From assembly GCF_000732605.1 (NCBI RefSeq), contig NZ_JPME01000013.1:62001-126000 (forward strand): a DNA stretch of 64,000 nucleotides, read 5' to 3'. Made by a program: the position numbers and the translations under genes. The notes under the pieces are model-generated. The model had not been told where the DNA came from. It searched no databases and was given only the letters and a program-made list of their open reading frames with translations. Positions 1-8,052 of this stretch are shown piece by piece (position 1 is the first letter of the stretch; each line of letters begins with the position of its first letter). The DNA is from Lacrimispora celerecrescens. Its GTDB lineage: Bacteria; Bacillota; Clostridia; Lachnospirales; Lachnospiraceae.

Positions 1-697
1 TCCTGTCCCAGTTCTACCACATCGCCGGAGGACATGATAATTACATTCTCCTTTGGGGTTCCCATCGCCTGAACCAGATTTTTCTGGGCCATGATATGAC
101 GGTATTCACCGTGTACCGGAATGGCGTATTTGGGGCGGACCAGAGCATACATCAACTTGATTTCCTCCTGGCATGCATGTCCCGATACATGAGTGTCATC
201 GCTGATTACCTCTGCTCCCTTCATAGAGAGCTCGTTAATGACCTTGGAAACAGCTTTTTCATTGCCAGGAATCGGATGGGAGCTTAAAATTATCACATCG
301 GTTGGCTTAATGGAAATCTTTTTATGGGTGCTGCTTGCCATTCGGGAAAGTGCAGCCATGGATTCTCCCTGGCTTCCGGTGGTGATGAGCACAGTCTGCT
401 CATCAGGATAATTTTTTAACTGGTCTATTTCAATGAGAGTTCCATCCGGAATATTGATATAGCCAAGCTCACTGGCCGTACCGATCACATTGACCATACT
501 GCGGCCTTCTACCACTACCTTACGGCCATACTTGGCCGCGGAATTGATGACCTGCTGTACCCGGTCCACGTTGGAGGCAAAGGTGGCTACAATGATGCGG
601 TTATTCTTATGATCTGCAAAAATATTATCAAAGGTTTTTCCAACGGTCTTCTCCGAAGGGGTGAACCCTGCTCTTGTCGCATTGGTGCTGTCACACA
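1..697 (-). pseudogene. rnj: Ribonuclease J, C-terminal part (other frame, cut by window edge)
   Basis: This is the continuation of the RNase J gene that starts at 1279, read in a different frame. From about 698 downward the minus strand encodes the expected sequence (LMCDSTNATRAGFTPSEKTV and, near the left edge, HGEYRHIMAQKNLVQ and ENVIIMSSGDVVELGQ), which are the beta-CASP and metal-binding histidine segments of RNase J. No start codon with a ribosome binding site precedes this part, so it is not an independent gene. It needs one extra base near 700 (GCC-CTG-ATG instead of GCCTGATG) to join the N-terminal part. The gene runs past base 1, so the C-terminal domain is not visible. Whether the break is a real mutation or a sequencing error cannot be told from the sequence. 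Confidence 0.85.
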
Positions 698-1279
698 TCA
701 GGCCAGAACGCCCTTTTTGCCCAACTCGGCAAAACGCTCTAAGTCAGCCGGTTCGCCAAATACCGGAGTATAGTCAATCTTAAAATCGCCTGTATGCAAA
801 ATCACGCCGGCCGGAGAAAAAATGGCAAGGGCGGAGGCATCGGCGATGCTGTGGTTTGTCTTGATAAATTCAATACGGAAACAGCCTAAATTAACGGACT
901 GTCCGTGCTTGATCACCTTTCTCTTGGTGTTTTTCAGTAAATTATGTTCTTTCAGTTTGTTCTCGATCAGGGCAATGGTAAGCTTTGTTCCGTATACCGG
1001 CACATTGATATCTCTTAGAATATAAGGAAGAGCGCCGATATGATCCTCGTGGCCATGGGTAATAACAAATCCCTTTACTTTATCAATGTTCTGTTTTAAA
1101 TAAGAGACATCCGGTATTACCAGATCGATCCCAAGCATATCATCCGTTGGGAATGCCAGTCCGCAGTCCACAATGATGATGCTGTCTTCACATTCAAAAG
1201 CAGTGATATTCATACCGATCTGCTCCATTCCGCCTAAAGGAATGATTTTAACTTTCGCGTTGCTGTCTTGTTTTTTCAA
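698..1279 (-). CDS. rnj: Ribonuclease J, N-terminal part ending at a frameshift
   Basis: RNase J is a metallo-beta-lactamase/beta-CASP nuclease with endo- and 5'-exonuclease activity that matures and degrades mRNA and rRNA in Firmicutes. The N-terminal 193 residues are intact: the start (KVKIIPLGGMEQIGMN) is typical and the zinc-binding motif HGHEDHIG lies near residues 75-82. Reading stops at TGA (698-700) just where the family continues as GVLALMSDSTNAER. The homologous continuation is present one frame over, so a single missing base explains the break. The gene follows the Fur-family gene by 15 bp and probably shares its transcript. Many Clostridia have one or two RNase J paralogues, so loss may or may not be tolerated; a base-calling error is the simpler explanation. 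Confidence 0.9.
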   Translation of the reverse strand: MKKQDSNAKVKIIPLGGMEQIGMNITAFECEDSIIIVDCGLAFPTDDMLGIDLVIPDVSYLKQNIDKVKGFVITHGHEDHIGALPYILRDINVPVYGTKLTIALIENKLKEHNLLKNTKRKVIKHGQSVNLGCFRIEFIKTNHSIADASALAIFSPAGVILHTGDFKIDYTPVFGEPADLERFAELGKKGVLA

Positions 1280-1294
1280 TATTTTACCTCCATC

Positions 1295-1762
1295 TTATGA
1301 TTTTCCGTCCTGTTCTTCTTCCATTGCCTCCCGGCATTCCCTGCAATACCCGTGCAGCTTCACTTCATGATCGGTCACAAGAAAACCTGTCCTGTCAAGA
1401 AGGGCCTGCTCCAGCGTATCCAGTAAATCGCCTTGAAAGGAAAATACGTTTCCGCATCGGTTGCAAATCGCGTGGTGGTGGTGATGTCTGGACTCACGAT
1501 CTAAGCCCCCTAATTCATAGCGGGCAAATCCGTCATCAAAACTGACCTTGTCAATCACTGATAAATCTACCAGTACCTGCACAGTCCTGTAAATCGTGGC
1601 AAGCCCAATCTCCGGGCACTTCTGCCTGGCCAGATCATAGATCTCTTCCGCAGTCAGATGCTGCCCGGGGCGCTCTGCCATGAGCTCCAGTACCAGCATG
1701 CGCTGGTTGGTCACCTTGAGTCCTTTCTCTCGAAGCATATTTTTAAAAATTTCCTGTTTCAT
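1295..1762 (-). CDS. Fur-family metal-dependent transcriptional repressor
   Basis: The 155-residue protein is a full-length member of the Fur/PerR/Zur family: an N-terminal winged helix (about residues 8-80, with GLKVTNQRMLVLELM and GLATIYRTVQVL) and a C-terminal dimerisation and metal domain. It has the HHHHHAICNRCG run (metal-binding histidines plus the first CxxC of the structural zinc site) and a second CxxC (GYCRECREAM) near the end. Such proteins repress iron uptake, zinc uptake or peroxide-stress genes when metal-bound. Nothing in the sequence decides between Fur, PerR and Zur. It lies between the DUF1292 gene (32 bp upstream) and rnj (15 bp downstream), all in one direction, so it is probably cotranscribed with the ruvX group. 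Confidence 0.9.
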   Translation of the reverse strand: MKQEIFKNMLREKGLKVTNQRMLVLELMAERPGQHLTAEEIYDLARQKCPEIGLATIYRTVQVLVDLSVIDKVSFDDGFARYELGGLDRESRHHHHHAICNRCGNVFSFQGDLLDTLEQALLDRTGFLVTDHEVKLHGYCRECREAMEEEQDGKS

Positions 1763-1794
1763 TAACAGTCCCTCAATTACTCACCAACATTTTC

Positions 1795-2076
1795 TTAAAT
1801 TTGAATATCCACATCTGCTCCGTCCAGCAGTTCGGAAAATATCTTAAATAAATAATCTATCTCGTTATCATCCTCTACAAACTCATACAAAGCCTGGCTG
1901 TCTTCCTGCTTTGATAAATCCTTTAAGATGTAACATTCCCCTTCGTCATCGTCATCTGCCGCATCAGTTACCAGCAGATAATTCATCCCATTAATTCTGG
2001 TTTCCTCCAGAACGTAAAACTCCACGCTTTCCCCTGAATCCGTTGTCAGGGTAATCTTTTTCTCATCACTGTTCAT
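1795..2076 (-). CDS. DUF1292 (YrzB-like) protein
   Basis: This 93-residue acidic protein matches the DUF1292 family: an N-terminal strand-rich part ([18 protein letters not shown]), a central acidic stretch ([16 protein letters not shown]) and a helical C-terminus. The molecular function is unknown. In Firmicutes it sits next to ruvX and ireB, as here. Its start overlaps the end of ruvX by 11 bp, which suggests translational coupling. It should be cytosolic: no signal peptide or membrane segment is visible. Confidence 0.85.
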   Translation of the reverse strand: MNSDEKKITLTTDSGESVEFYVLEETRINGMNYLLVTDAADDDDEGECYILKDLSKQEDSQALYEFVEDDNEIDYLFKIFSELLDGADVDIQI

Positions 2077-2506
2077 TTCCTGTCTCCTGCTTTAAGCTGT
2101 CCAGATAGCCCTGCAGGATCAGCCCTGCCGCCACCTTATCAATGACTGCCTTGCGGTGTTCTCTTCTTACACCGCTTTCCTGTAATATTCTCTCCGATGC
2201 AACGGTCGTGAGCCGTTCATCCCATAGAATGACGGTAAGTCCAGTCCGCCTCTCGAGCATCTCTTTAAACTGTTCCGTTTTCTCGGCCCTATCACCGGCC
2301 GTATTATTCATATTTTTCGGATAGCCGAGGACAATGGCTTCAATCTCATATTCCCGAATCAGTTCTTCAATCCGGGCACAGGTCTTTCTCAGTTTATTCT
2401 CGTCTTCTCTCGTAATTGTCTCCACTCCCTGGGCGGTTATACCAAGTAAGTCGGAAACTGCAACTCCTACAGTTTTAGAACCGTAATCAAGCCCCATAAT
2501 CCTCAT
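2066..2506 (-). CDS. ruvX: Putative Holliday junction resolvase / pre-16S rRNA nuclease
   Basis: YqgF/RuvX family RNase H-fold nuclease, implicated in 16S rRNA 5'-end maturation and proposed as a Holliday junction resolvase. The 146-residue product begins [19 protein letters not shown] with the first catalytic aspartate, has ILWDERLTT in the middle and ends with [15 protein letters not shown] carrying the last acidic residue. The start at 2506 is chosen over one 30 bp upstream because GGAGG (2513-2517) lies six bases before it. It precedes the DUF1292 gene with an 11 bp overlap and follows ireB after an intervening terminator-like hairpin. Confidence 0.93.
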   Translation of the reverse strand: MRIMGLDYGSKTVGVAVSDLLGITAQGVETITREDENKLRKTCARIEELIREYEIEAIVLGYPKNMNNTAGDRAEKTEQFKEMLERRTGLTVILWDERLTTVASERILQESGVRREHRKAVIDKVAAGLILQGYLDSLKQETGNEQ

Positions 2507-2587
2507 ATTTTTCCTCCAAGGTTGCTCTTTTTCCAATCTTTATGCAGCAAAAGAAAGCTGGTCCAAAGCCAACCGTATAAAAACAAA

Positions 2588-2623
2588 CTGTCAGACTCCG
2601 CCTACTTCCACTTCATCTGACAG
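2588..2623 (-). terminator. Terminator-like hairpin between ireB and ruvX
   Basis: An 8-bp perfect stem CTGTCAGA/TCTGACAG encloses a 20-base loop. On the minus strand it is followed by TTTGTTTTTA (2577-2587). It would reduce, though perhaps not abolish, read-through from ireB into ruvX. Confidence 0.65.
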
Positions 2624-2647
2624 CTAGACTTATGATTATCCACAGCC

Positions 2648-2908
2648 TTATTTCAACTTCGTATCAATATATACTCCCATAAGTTCTTCCAAAATCTCAT
2701 CCCGCTCAACTTTCATGATAAGACTTCTGGCATTCTTATGGCTGGTAATATAAGTAGGATCTCCTGACATAATATAGCCCACGATCTGGTTGATCGGATT
2801 ATAGCCCTTTTCATTAAGGGCAATATAAACCTGTTCCAGTACCTGGCTTACATTCAGTTTATTTTCCTGCACTGCCTTGAAAAATTGCGTATTATGAATA
2901 TCGCCCAT
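2648..2908 (-). CDS. ireB: IreB-family regulatory phosphoprotein
   Basis: The 86-residue protein belongs to the IreB/DUF965 (YrzL) family. In Enterococcus faecalis IreB is a substrate of the Ser/Thr kinase IreK and modulates cephalosporin resistance; it is small, dimeric and cytosolic. Family features seen: [12 protein letters not shown] near the start, then [20 protein letters not shown] and [18 protein letters not shown]. The start ATG at 2908 fits better than the in-frame GTG at 2917, because the AAAGGA box is too close to the GTG. The usual neighbours ruvX and DUF1292 follow; alaS, often upstream, is replaced here by mtaB. Confidence 0.9.
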   Translation of the reverse strand: MGDIHNTQFFKAVQENKLNVSQVLEQVYIALNEKGYNPINQIVGYIMSGDPTYITSHKNARSLIMKVERDEILEELMGVYIDTKLK

Positions 2909-2988
2909 GTTTCTCACGTCCTTTAACTGTTCTACTATATTCTAAACCAAAAGTTGGGATTCGGCAAGCCAAAAATAATTTTTATCTG

Positions 2989-4350
2989 TTAATACTTTAA
3001 AAATGCCACCTCATCGTTCATCATTTCCATAAGAATTCCTTCTATCACCACGCCCTTTAAACCTTCTTCAAAGGGCACTGCGGCCTTCACGTATTCTCTG
3101 GTGTGGCCGATCATGTAATGAATGTCATTCCACCAATATTCCTCTTCCATAAGCACTTCTGTCCTGGATCCTAACCATGACTTCCGGTACTCAAGGGACA
3201 TTTCCTTCTCCAGGCAAAGGAGGTCATTGCTGCGCTCCGCCTTTATGGATTCCGGTACCTGATCAGGCATTACCGCGGCCTTGGTGCCGTTTCTTTTGGA
3301 ATATTTAAAAACATGCATCTCATAGAACTGTACATTTTTCAAATATTCTTTTGTCACCTGAAAGTCCTCGTCGCTTTCTCCTGGAAACCCTACGATCACA
3401 TCTGTTGTAATCGCGGGATTTTTAAATGCCTTCCGTAAAATCTGACAACGGTTTAAATAGTCCTCAGTCGTATAATGGCGGTTCATTCTCTTTAAGGTAT
3501 TATCGCTTCCGCTTTGCAGGGATAAGTGGAAATGGGGGCAAATTTTATGAAGTCCTGCAAGCTCTGATGCAAACTCTTCCGTCACGATCCTGGGTTCCAG
3601 GGAACCAAGACGGATCCGTTTTAAGCCTTCCACTTCGTGAATGCTCTTAATCAGATCCAGGAGAGTAAGCCGTTCTTCCTCGGGAAAATCCATGCCGTAA
3701 GAGCTTAAGTGGATTCCTGTAAGTACGATCTCCTGGTAGCCGGAAATGGTCAGACGTTTTACTTCTTCCACCACCTCATCGGGTCTCCGGCTTCTCACCC
3801 GTCCCCTTGTATAGGGTATGATACAGTAGCTGCAAAACTGGTTGCAGCCATCCTGGACCTTGATAAATGCCCTGGTATGGTCTGAGATTCTGTCAATAGA
3901 CAAATTCTCGTATTCCCTGGTGTCACCGATATCAATAATCGTTTCCAGCGTTTCATCGGGGGCATCATTCTGACTGTAGGCTGTGTCTTCTTCCGGCTTT
4001 TTCCTTTGGGCAAAGTAGTCTTCCAGAATAGAAACCAGATCCGTCTTTTTGTTGTTGCCAACGACTAAATCCACCGCTTCATCCTTTTTAAGTTCCTCAC
4101 CTGCTGCCTGTACGTAGCATCCTGCTGCCACGACCACTGCCTCCGGATTCATTTTCTTTGCCCTGTGAAGCATCTGTCTGGATTTACGGTCCGCGATATT
4201 TGTTACGGAGCATGTATTAATAATATAAACATCTGCACCTTCCGCAAATGGAACGATCTCATATCCGGCGTTTTCAAGAAGCTGCTGCATGGCTTCTGTT
4301 TCATAGGAATTAACCTTGCATCCAAGATTATGCAGGGCTGCCTTTTTCAT
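2989..4350 (-). CDS. mtaB: tRNA t6A37 methylthiotransferase MtaB
   Basis: Radical-SAM enzyme that converts N6-threonylcarbamoyladenosine-37 in ANN-decoding tRNAs to its 2-methylthio form, using two 4Fe-4S clusters. The 453-residue product has the N-terminal MTTase domain with cluster cysteines C11 (HNLGCKVNSYE), C47 (INTCSVTN) and C78 (AAGCYVQ), the radical-SAM motif C169-x3-C173-x2-C176 (DGCNQFCSYC) and a C-terminal TRAM-like region. Length is normal. The start is preceded by AGGAG. In many Firmicutes mtaB follows rsmE in the dnaK cluster; here thiI and the plus-strand HPr-like gene lie between. Confidence 0.95.
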   Translation of the reverse strand: MKKAALHNLGCKVNSYETEAMQQLLENAGYEIVPFAEGADVYIINTCSVTNIADRKSRQMLHRAKKMNPEAVVVAAGCYVQAAGEELKKDEAVDLVVGNNKKTDLVSILEDYFAQRKKPEEDTAYSQNDAPDETLETIIDIGDTREYENLSIDRISDHTRAFIKVQDGCNQFCSYCIIPYTRGRVRSRRPDEVVEEVKRLTISGYQEIVLTGIHLSSYGMDFPEEERLTLLDLIKSIHEVEGLKRIRLGSLEPRIVTEEFASELAGLHKICPHFHLSLQSGSDNTLKRMNRHYTTEDYLNRCQILRKAFKNPAITTDVIVGFPGESDEDFQVTKEYLKNVQFYEMHVFKYSKRNGTKAAVMPDQVPESIKAERSNDLLCLEKEMSLEYRKSWLGSRTEVLMEEEYWWNDIHYMIGHTREYVKAAVPFEEGLKGVVIEGILMEMMNDEVAFLKY

Positions 4351-4409
4351 CTTGTTTTCTCCTATCTAAATATTCCTTTTATTTTCAGTATTTTCATGTA
4401 ATATTACCA

Positions 4410-4438
4410 TTGACTTTTATACAATATATCAGTAGTAT
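4410..4438 (+). promoter_or_regulatory. Promoter of the HPr-like gene
   Basis: TTGACT (4410-4415), a 17-base spacer and TAGTAT (4433-4438), about 70 bases before the ATG. The leader contains a G/C-rich patch (GGTCGGTCCCCGAGC) that could fold weakly. Confidence 0.6.
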
Positions 4439-4510
4439 TGAAGTGATTAAGGGTCGGTCCCCGAGCGGTCCCTCATTAAATAAAAGAGCTCACTCAAGGA
4501 GGTTTTTCAC

Positions 4511-4744
4511 ATGAAAACAGTTCGTATATCTTTAAATTCCATCGATAAAGTAAAATCTTTTGTAAACGATTTAACAAAGTTTGATACTGATTTTGATCTG
4601 GTATCCGGCAGATACGTAATTGATGCAAAGTCTATTATGGGCATCTTCAGCCTGGATCTTTCCAAACCCATCGATTTGAATATCCACTCTGAAAATAATG
4701 CTGATGAAATCTTAAACGTATTATCACCATACATCGTAGATTAA
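4511..4744 (+). CDS. HPr-like protein lacking the catalytic histidine
   Basis: The 77-residue protein has the length and fold pattern of the PTS phosphocarrier HPr: strand, helix (SIDKVKSFVNDLTKF), then the SIMGIFSLDLSKPI segment that corresponds to the Ser46 region of HPr. The active-site His15 loop (GLHARPA in true HPr) is replaced by NSIDKVK, so it cannot accept phosphate from enzyme I in the normal way. Such orphan HPr-like proteins are common in Clostridia and may be regulatory. It stands alone, opposite to its neighbours, with its own promoter, a strong AAGGAGG ribosome binding site and a terminator. Confidence is high for the fold family, low for a function. Confidence 0.8.
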   Translation: MKTVRISLNSIDKVKSFVNDLTKFDTDFDLVSGRYVIDAKSIMGIFSLDLSKPIDLNIHSENNADEILNVLSPYIVD

Positions 4745-4758
4745 GCATAATGCCTTTC

Positions 4759-4792
4759 GGGGTCCGGCCTTTTCCAAAAGGAGCCGGACCCC
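4759..4792 (+). terminator. Rho-independent terminator after the HPr-like gene
   Basis: Ten-bp perfect stem GGGGTCCGGC/GCCGGACCCC with an inner CTTTTCC/AAAAGG pairing, followed on the plus strand by GATTTTATTTTTTT. It also lies beyond the thiI stop on the other strand, where no U-run follows. Confidence 0.9.
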
Positions 4793-4804
4793 GATTTTAT
4801 TTTT

Positions 4805-5983
4805 TTAGCACCAAACTTTTTCTACTGTGCTTATAGCGGTTTCAACTAATTCGTCGATCTTTTCTTCTAACTTTTCCTCAGACCGTTCGATCATCTTCAA
4901 ACTCGGTTTTGTCACCGGATGCTTTGCCACAAAAATGGTACAGCAATCTTCAAAAGGTAGCACGGAAGTCTCATAAGTACCAATCTTTTCCGATACATCC
5001 ACGATTTCCTGCTTGTCAAAGCCAATGACAGGACGGAATACCGGCATCGTTGTGGCCGCATCCGTAGCAGCCAGAGACTGCATGGTCTGGGAAGCCACCT
5101 GTCCGATGCTCTCTCCGGTTATGAGTGCCATAGCTCCGCTTTCTTCTGACAGGCGCTCTGCAATTCTCATCATATAACGTCTCATGATGATAGTAAGCTC
5201 CTCATGAGGGCATTTATCATAAATGTACAGCTGGATGTCCGTAAAATTCACAATATGAAGGCGAATCGGACCGGAGTATTTAGAAACCAGCTTTGCTAGA
5301 TCGACAACCTTCTGCTTTGCACGCTCACTGGTATATGGCGGAGCATGGAAGTAAACGGCATCGATCTTAACCCCGCGCTTTGCGATCATATAACCTGCCA
5401 CCGGGCTGTCGATACCACCGGATAAAAGAAGCATGGCCTTTCCATTGGTTCCCACCGGCATGCCGCCAGGACCAGGAATGACATGGGAGTAAATATTGAT
5501 CTTATTGCGAACTTCCACATGAAGCATCACATCAGGCTTATGAACATCTACCTTTGTCTCGGGAAATGCATGAAGGATCAATTCCCCCAGATCCCTATTG
5601 ATCTGTTCGGAATTTACCGGATATTTTTTGTTTCCTCTGCGGGCGTTGACCTTAAAGGTGAAATTCTTATCCTCATAGAATTCATCCACATAAGACTGCA
5701 CCTGTTTCTTTAAATCCTCGTATCCATTGTCCTCCACCTGAATCATAGGGCAGATGGCGGCAATGCCGAAGATACACTTTAACGCTTCTATGACCTCATC
5801 AAAATCATATTCTGACTCTGCATTTACATAAATACGTCCTGATTCCTTGGAAACTATAAAATCACCATCCACTCTCTTTAAGGAGTGGCGGATCTGAGTC
5901 ACCAGGGCATCCTCGAACAGATAACGGTTTTTTCCTTTCACCCCGATTTCTGCATATTTAATTAAAAATGATTGATATTGCAT
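4805..5983 (-). CDS. thiI: tRNA 4-thiouridine synthase ThiI
   Basis: ThiI adenylates U8 of tRNA and inserts sulfur to give 4-thiouridine; it can also deliver sulfur for thiazole synthesis. The 392-residue product has the N-terminal ferredoxin-like/THUMP region (about 1-165) and the PP-loop ATPase motif SGGIDSPVAGY at 188-198. It has no C-terminal rhodanese domain, as is usual in Firmicutes, where a dedicated cysteine desulfurase supplies the sulfur. That partner is encoded directly upstream, the same arrangement as nifZ-thiI in Bacillus. The ribosome binding site AGAGGAAAGG comes from the 3' end of a repeat element in the 82-bp gap. Confidence 0.95.
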   Translation of the reverse strand: MQYQSFLIKYAEIGVKGKNRYLFEDALVTQIRHSLKRVDGDFIVSKESGRIYVNAESEYDFDEVIEALKCIFGIAAICPMIQVEDNGYEDLKKQVQSYVDEFYEDKNFTFKVNARRGNKKYPVNSEQINRDLGELILHAFPETKVDVHKPDVMLHVEVRNKINIYSHVIPGPGGMPVGTNGKAMLLLSGGIDSPVAGYMIAKRGVKIDAVYFHAPPYTSERAKQKVVDLAKLVSKYSGPIRLHIVNFTDIQLYIYDKCPHEELTIIMRRYMMRIAERLSEESGAMALITGESIGQVASQTMQSLAATDAATTMPVFRPVIGFDKQEIVDVSEKIGTYETSVLPFEDCCTIFVAKHPVTKPSLKMIERSEEKLEEKIDELVETAISTVEKVWC

Positions 5984-5999
5984 CTGTTATCCTTTCCTC

Positions 6000-6052
6000 T
6001 TTCCTGCCCATGAATTTTGGGCATAAAGGTATACCCGAAGGGTATTACTTTC
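6000..6052 (-). repeat. Two-hairpin intergenic repeat, copy 1 (upstream of thiI)
   Basis: Minus-strand layout: hairpin A (ATACCC-TTC-GGGTAT), linker ACCTTTAT, hairpin B (GCCC-AAAATTCAT-GGGC), then AGGAAAGAGGAAAGG, which is the thiI ribosome binding site. Related copies in the same orientation precede gpr (two), dnaK and pgk, with a partial copy before the cysteine desulfurase gene. Confidence 0.75.
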
Positions 6053-6065
6053 TGTAAACTACTCT

Positions 6066-7220
6066 TTAACCTCTCTGATACCGTCTTAATACAGGCAAAA
6101 GCTCCTTAAGTACATCTATGCAGTAATCCACTTCCTCTTTGGTGTTATAAACCCCGAAGCTGAACCGCAGCGTGGAATCCAAAAGCTCAGGTTTTACGCC
6201 GATTCCCTTTAACGTTCCGCTGACAGCCGGATGATTTGAAGAGCAGGCAGACCCGGAGGATACATAAATCTCCTTATCTTCCAGAGCATGCAAAAGCACT
6301 TCGCTTCGGATTCCCAAAAAGCTTGCACTGACAATCTGAGGCGCTGACAAATCACCAGGCAGACTGTTAACCGTAACGCCGTCGATCTCTGAAAGCCTGT
6401 CTATCATATAATCTTTAAGGGTGATCATGGACCGCATCTTCTCGCCATGATCCGTATACATCATGTTAGCTGCCACTCCCATGCCTGCAATTCCAGGAAC
6501 ATTTTCCGTACCGGAACGCATGCCTCTCTGCTGGCCGCCTCCATAAATCAAAGGCCTGATTTTCACCCTCTGGTCAATGTATAAAAATCCTACTCCTTTT
6601 GGCCCATGTATCTTATGGGCGCTGACGGATAAAAGGTCGATTCCCTGACGTTTTGGACGGATGACAAATTTTCCGTAAGCCTGAATGGCGTCCACATGAA
6701 ACAGGATGGACGGATTCTTCTTTTTTATGACCTTTGAAATGGCTTCGATGGGTTCCACCGCACCGATTTCATTATTCACATACATAATGGAAACCAGAAT
6801 GGTCTCCGGACGGATTGCCGCCTCCAGCTCGTCCAGACGGATATGTCCCTGTGCATCTACAGGAAGGTAAGTCACCAAAAAGCCCTGTTCCTCTAAAAAC
6901 GCCAGAGGATTATACACGGAGGCATGTTCTATTCCGGTGCTGATGATGTGGTTTCCCGCCCTTTTATTGGCCATAGCAGTCTCAATCAGGGCCATATTGT
7001 TGGATTCTGAACCACCGGATGTAAAAACAATTTCTTTTGGGGCAACTTTTAAGGTCCCGGCTATGATCTCCGCTGCTTCCTTAATATAACGTTCCGCTTC
7101 CATTCCCTTTTTATGCTTGGCAGATGGATTTCCGTAGTCCTCCGTCATGATCTTTACAACAATATCTCTTACCGGCTCTAACACTCTGGTCGTTGCCGAA
7201 TTATCAAAATAAGCTTCCAT
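6066..7220 (-). CDS. Cysteine desulfurase (NifS/IscS-like), probable sulfur donor for ThiI
   Basis: PLP enzyme that removes sulfur from cysteine as an enzyme-bound persulfide. From the start at 7220 the product is 384 residues: MEAYFDNSATTRV, the cofactor-stacking His99 (GIEHAS), the PLP lysine K203 (SAHKIHGPKG) and the active-site Cys326 (SSGSACSSN). The longer frame starting at 7298 would overlap rsmE, and its first 26 residues do not resemble the family, so 7220 is preferred. The adjacent thiI makes it a probable dedicated donor for tRNA thiolation rather than a general Fe-S IscS; no iscU or regulator is nearby. Confidence 0.92.
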   Translation of the reverse strand: MEAYFDNSATTRVLEPVRDIVVKIMTEDYGNPSAKHKKGMEAERYIKEAAEIIAGTLKVAPKEIVFTSGGSESNNMALIETAMANKRAGNHIISTGIEHASVYNPLAFLEEQGFLVTYLPVDAQGHIRLDELEAAIRPETILVSIMYVNNEIGAVEPIEAISKVIKKKNPSILFHVDAIQAYGKFVIRPKRQGIDLLSVSAHKIHGPKGVGFLYIDQRVKIRPLIYGGGQQRGMRSGTENVPGIAGMGVAANMMYTDHGEKMRSMITLKDYMIDRLSEIDGVTVNSLPGDLSAPQIVSASFLGIRSEVLLHALEDKEIYVSSGSACSSNHPAVSGTLKGIGVKPELLDSTLRFSFGVYNTKEEVDYCIDVLKELLPVLRRYQRG

Positions 7221-7228
7221 ATATGGCT

Positions 7229-7266
7229 CGTTCCTTTCCTCTTCCCTGTCCATGCTTTTGGGAGGG
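7229..7266 (-). repeat. Partial copy of the intergenic repeat (upstream of the cysteine desulfurase)
   Basis: The minus strand reads CCCAAAAGCATGGACAGGGA and then AGAGGAAAGG, matching the hairpin B/ribosome-binding-site half of the repeat. Hairpin A and the ACCTTTAT linker are absent; GATATCCCTCC stands in their place. The copy overlaps the rsmE-desulfurase junction. Confidence 0.5.
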
Positions 7267-7294
7267 ATATCAGTAAGTTGTTCTCCAGGCTCTG

Positions 7295-8032
7295 TCAACC
7301 TTCCAGCTGGAATGCCAGCACGGATACAATCGCAAGGCCGGCGGTTTCCGTCCGAAGGATTCGTTTTCCAAGGGTAATTAGTTTTGCTCCGAAATTCTTT
7401 GCAAGCTCCATTTCAGAATCCTCAAAGCCTCCCTCCGGTCCGATAAATATCCCCGCACTCATTCCCGGCTTGATGGCTGACAGGATTTCTTTCGTCTCTG
7501 CCATATCCTTTGCGTGTTCAAACGGAATCACCGTTATATCAAGATCCTTTGCAAAGGTCAGAGCCTCCTGAAACGTCATGACACCGGTCACCTCCGGTAT
7601 GATAAGCCGCTTGGACTGCTTGGCAGCGCTTTCTGACACTGCATTCCAGCGGCGAAGCTTTGATTCTTCCTTCTTTTTATCCAGCCGCACAACTGCCCGT
7701 TTGGTCTGCACCGGTATGATCTGGTATACACCAAGTTCCACAGCCTTCTGGATAATTAATTCCATTTTATCACCCTTTGGCAATCCCTGAAACAGGTAGA
7801 GCCTGGCAGGAAGCTCAGTGCCTCCTTCATCGACTGACAGGATCTTGGCCGTAACTTCCGTAGATGCCACCTCCAGAATCTCACACAGGTAATCCTTGTC
7901 TACGCCATTGCTGATTAAAATCTGTTCTCCGGCGCCCATCCGCAGAACATTCTTCATATGGTTTACATCCGGCCCCATGATCCGGATTGTCTCTGCTCCG
8001 ATTTGATCCGGATTAACAAAAAAGTGATACAT
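7295..8032 (-). CDS. rsmE: 16S rRNA (uracil-1498-N3)-methyltransferase
   Basis: SPOUT-class methyltransferase that modifies U1498 of 16S rRNA. The 245-residue product starts MYHFFVNPDQIG, has the N-terminal PUA-like region and ends with the trefoil-knot SAM site (GIFIGPEGGFEDSE, then LGKRILRTETAGLAIVSVLA). The upstream in-frame start at 8083 would add 17 residues overlapping prmA and not conserved in the family, so 8032 is preferred. prmA directly upstream is the usual neighbour. Confidence 0.95.
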   Translation of the reverse strand: MYHFFVNPDQIGAETIRIMGPDVNHMKNVLRMGAGEQILISNGVDKDYLCEILEVASTEVTAKILSVDEGGTELPARLYLFQGLPKGDKMELIIQKAVELGVYQIIPVQTKRAVVRLDKKKEESKLRRWNAVSESAAKQSKRLIIPEVTGVMTFQEALTFAKDLDITVIPFEHAKDMAETKEILSAIKPGMSAGIFIGPEGGFEDSEMELAKNFGAKLITLGKRILRTETAGLAIVSVLAFQLEG

Positions 8033-8052
8033 CCTTTTCCCCGTTCCTCTTC

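Noticed and set aside
4507-4734. Minus-strand frame opposite the HPr-like gene
   Set aside because: No ribosome binding site, and the plus-strand frame has promoter, Shine-Dalgarno, family similarity and terminator.
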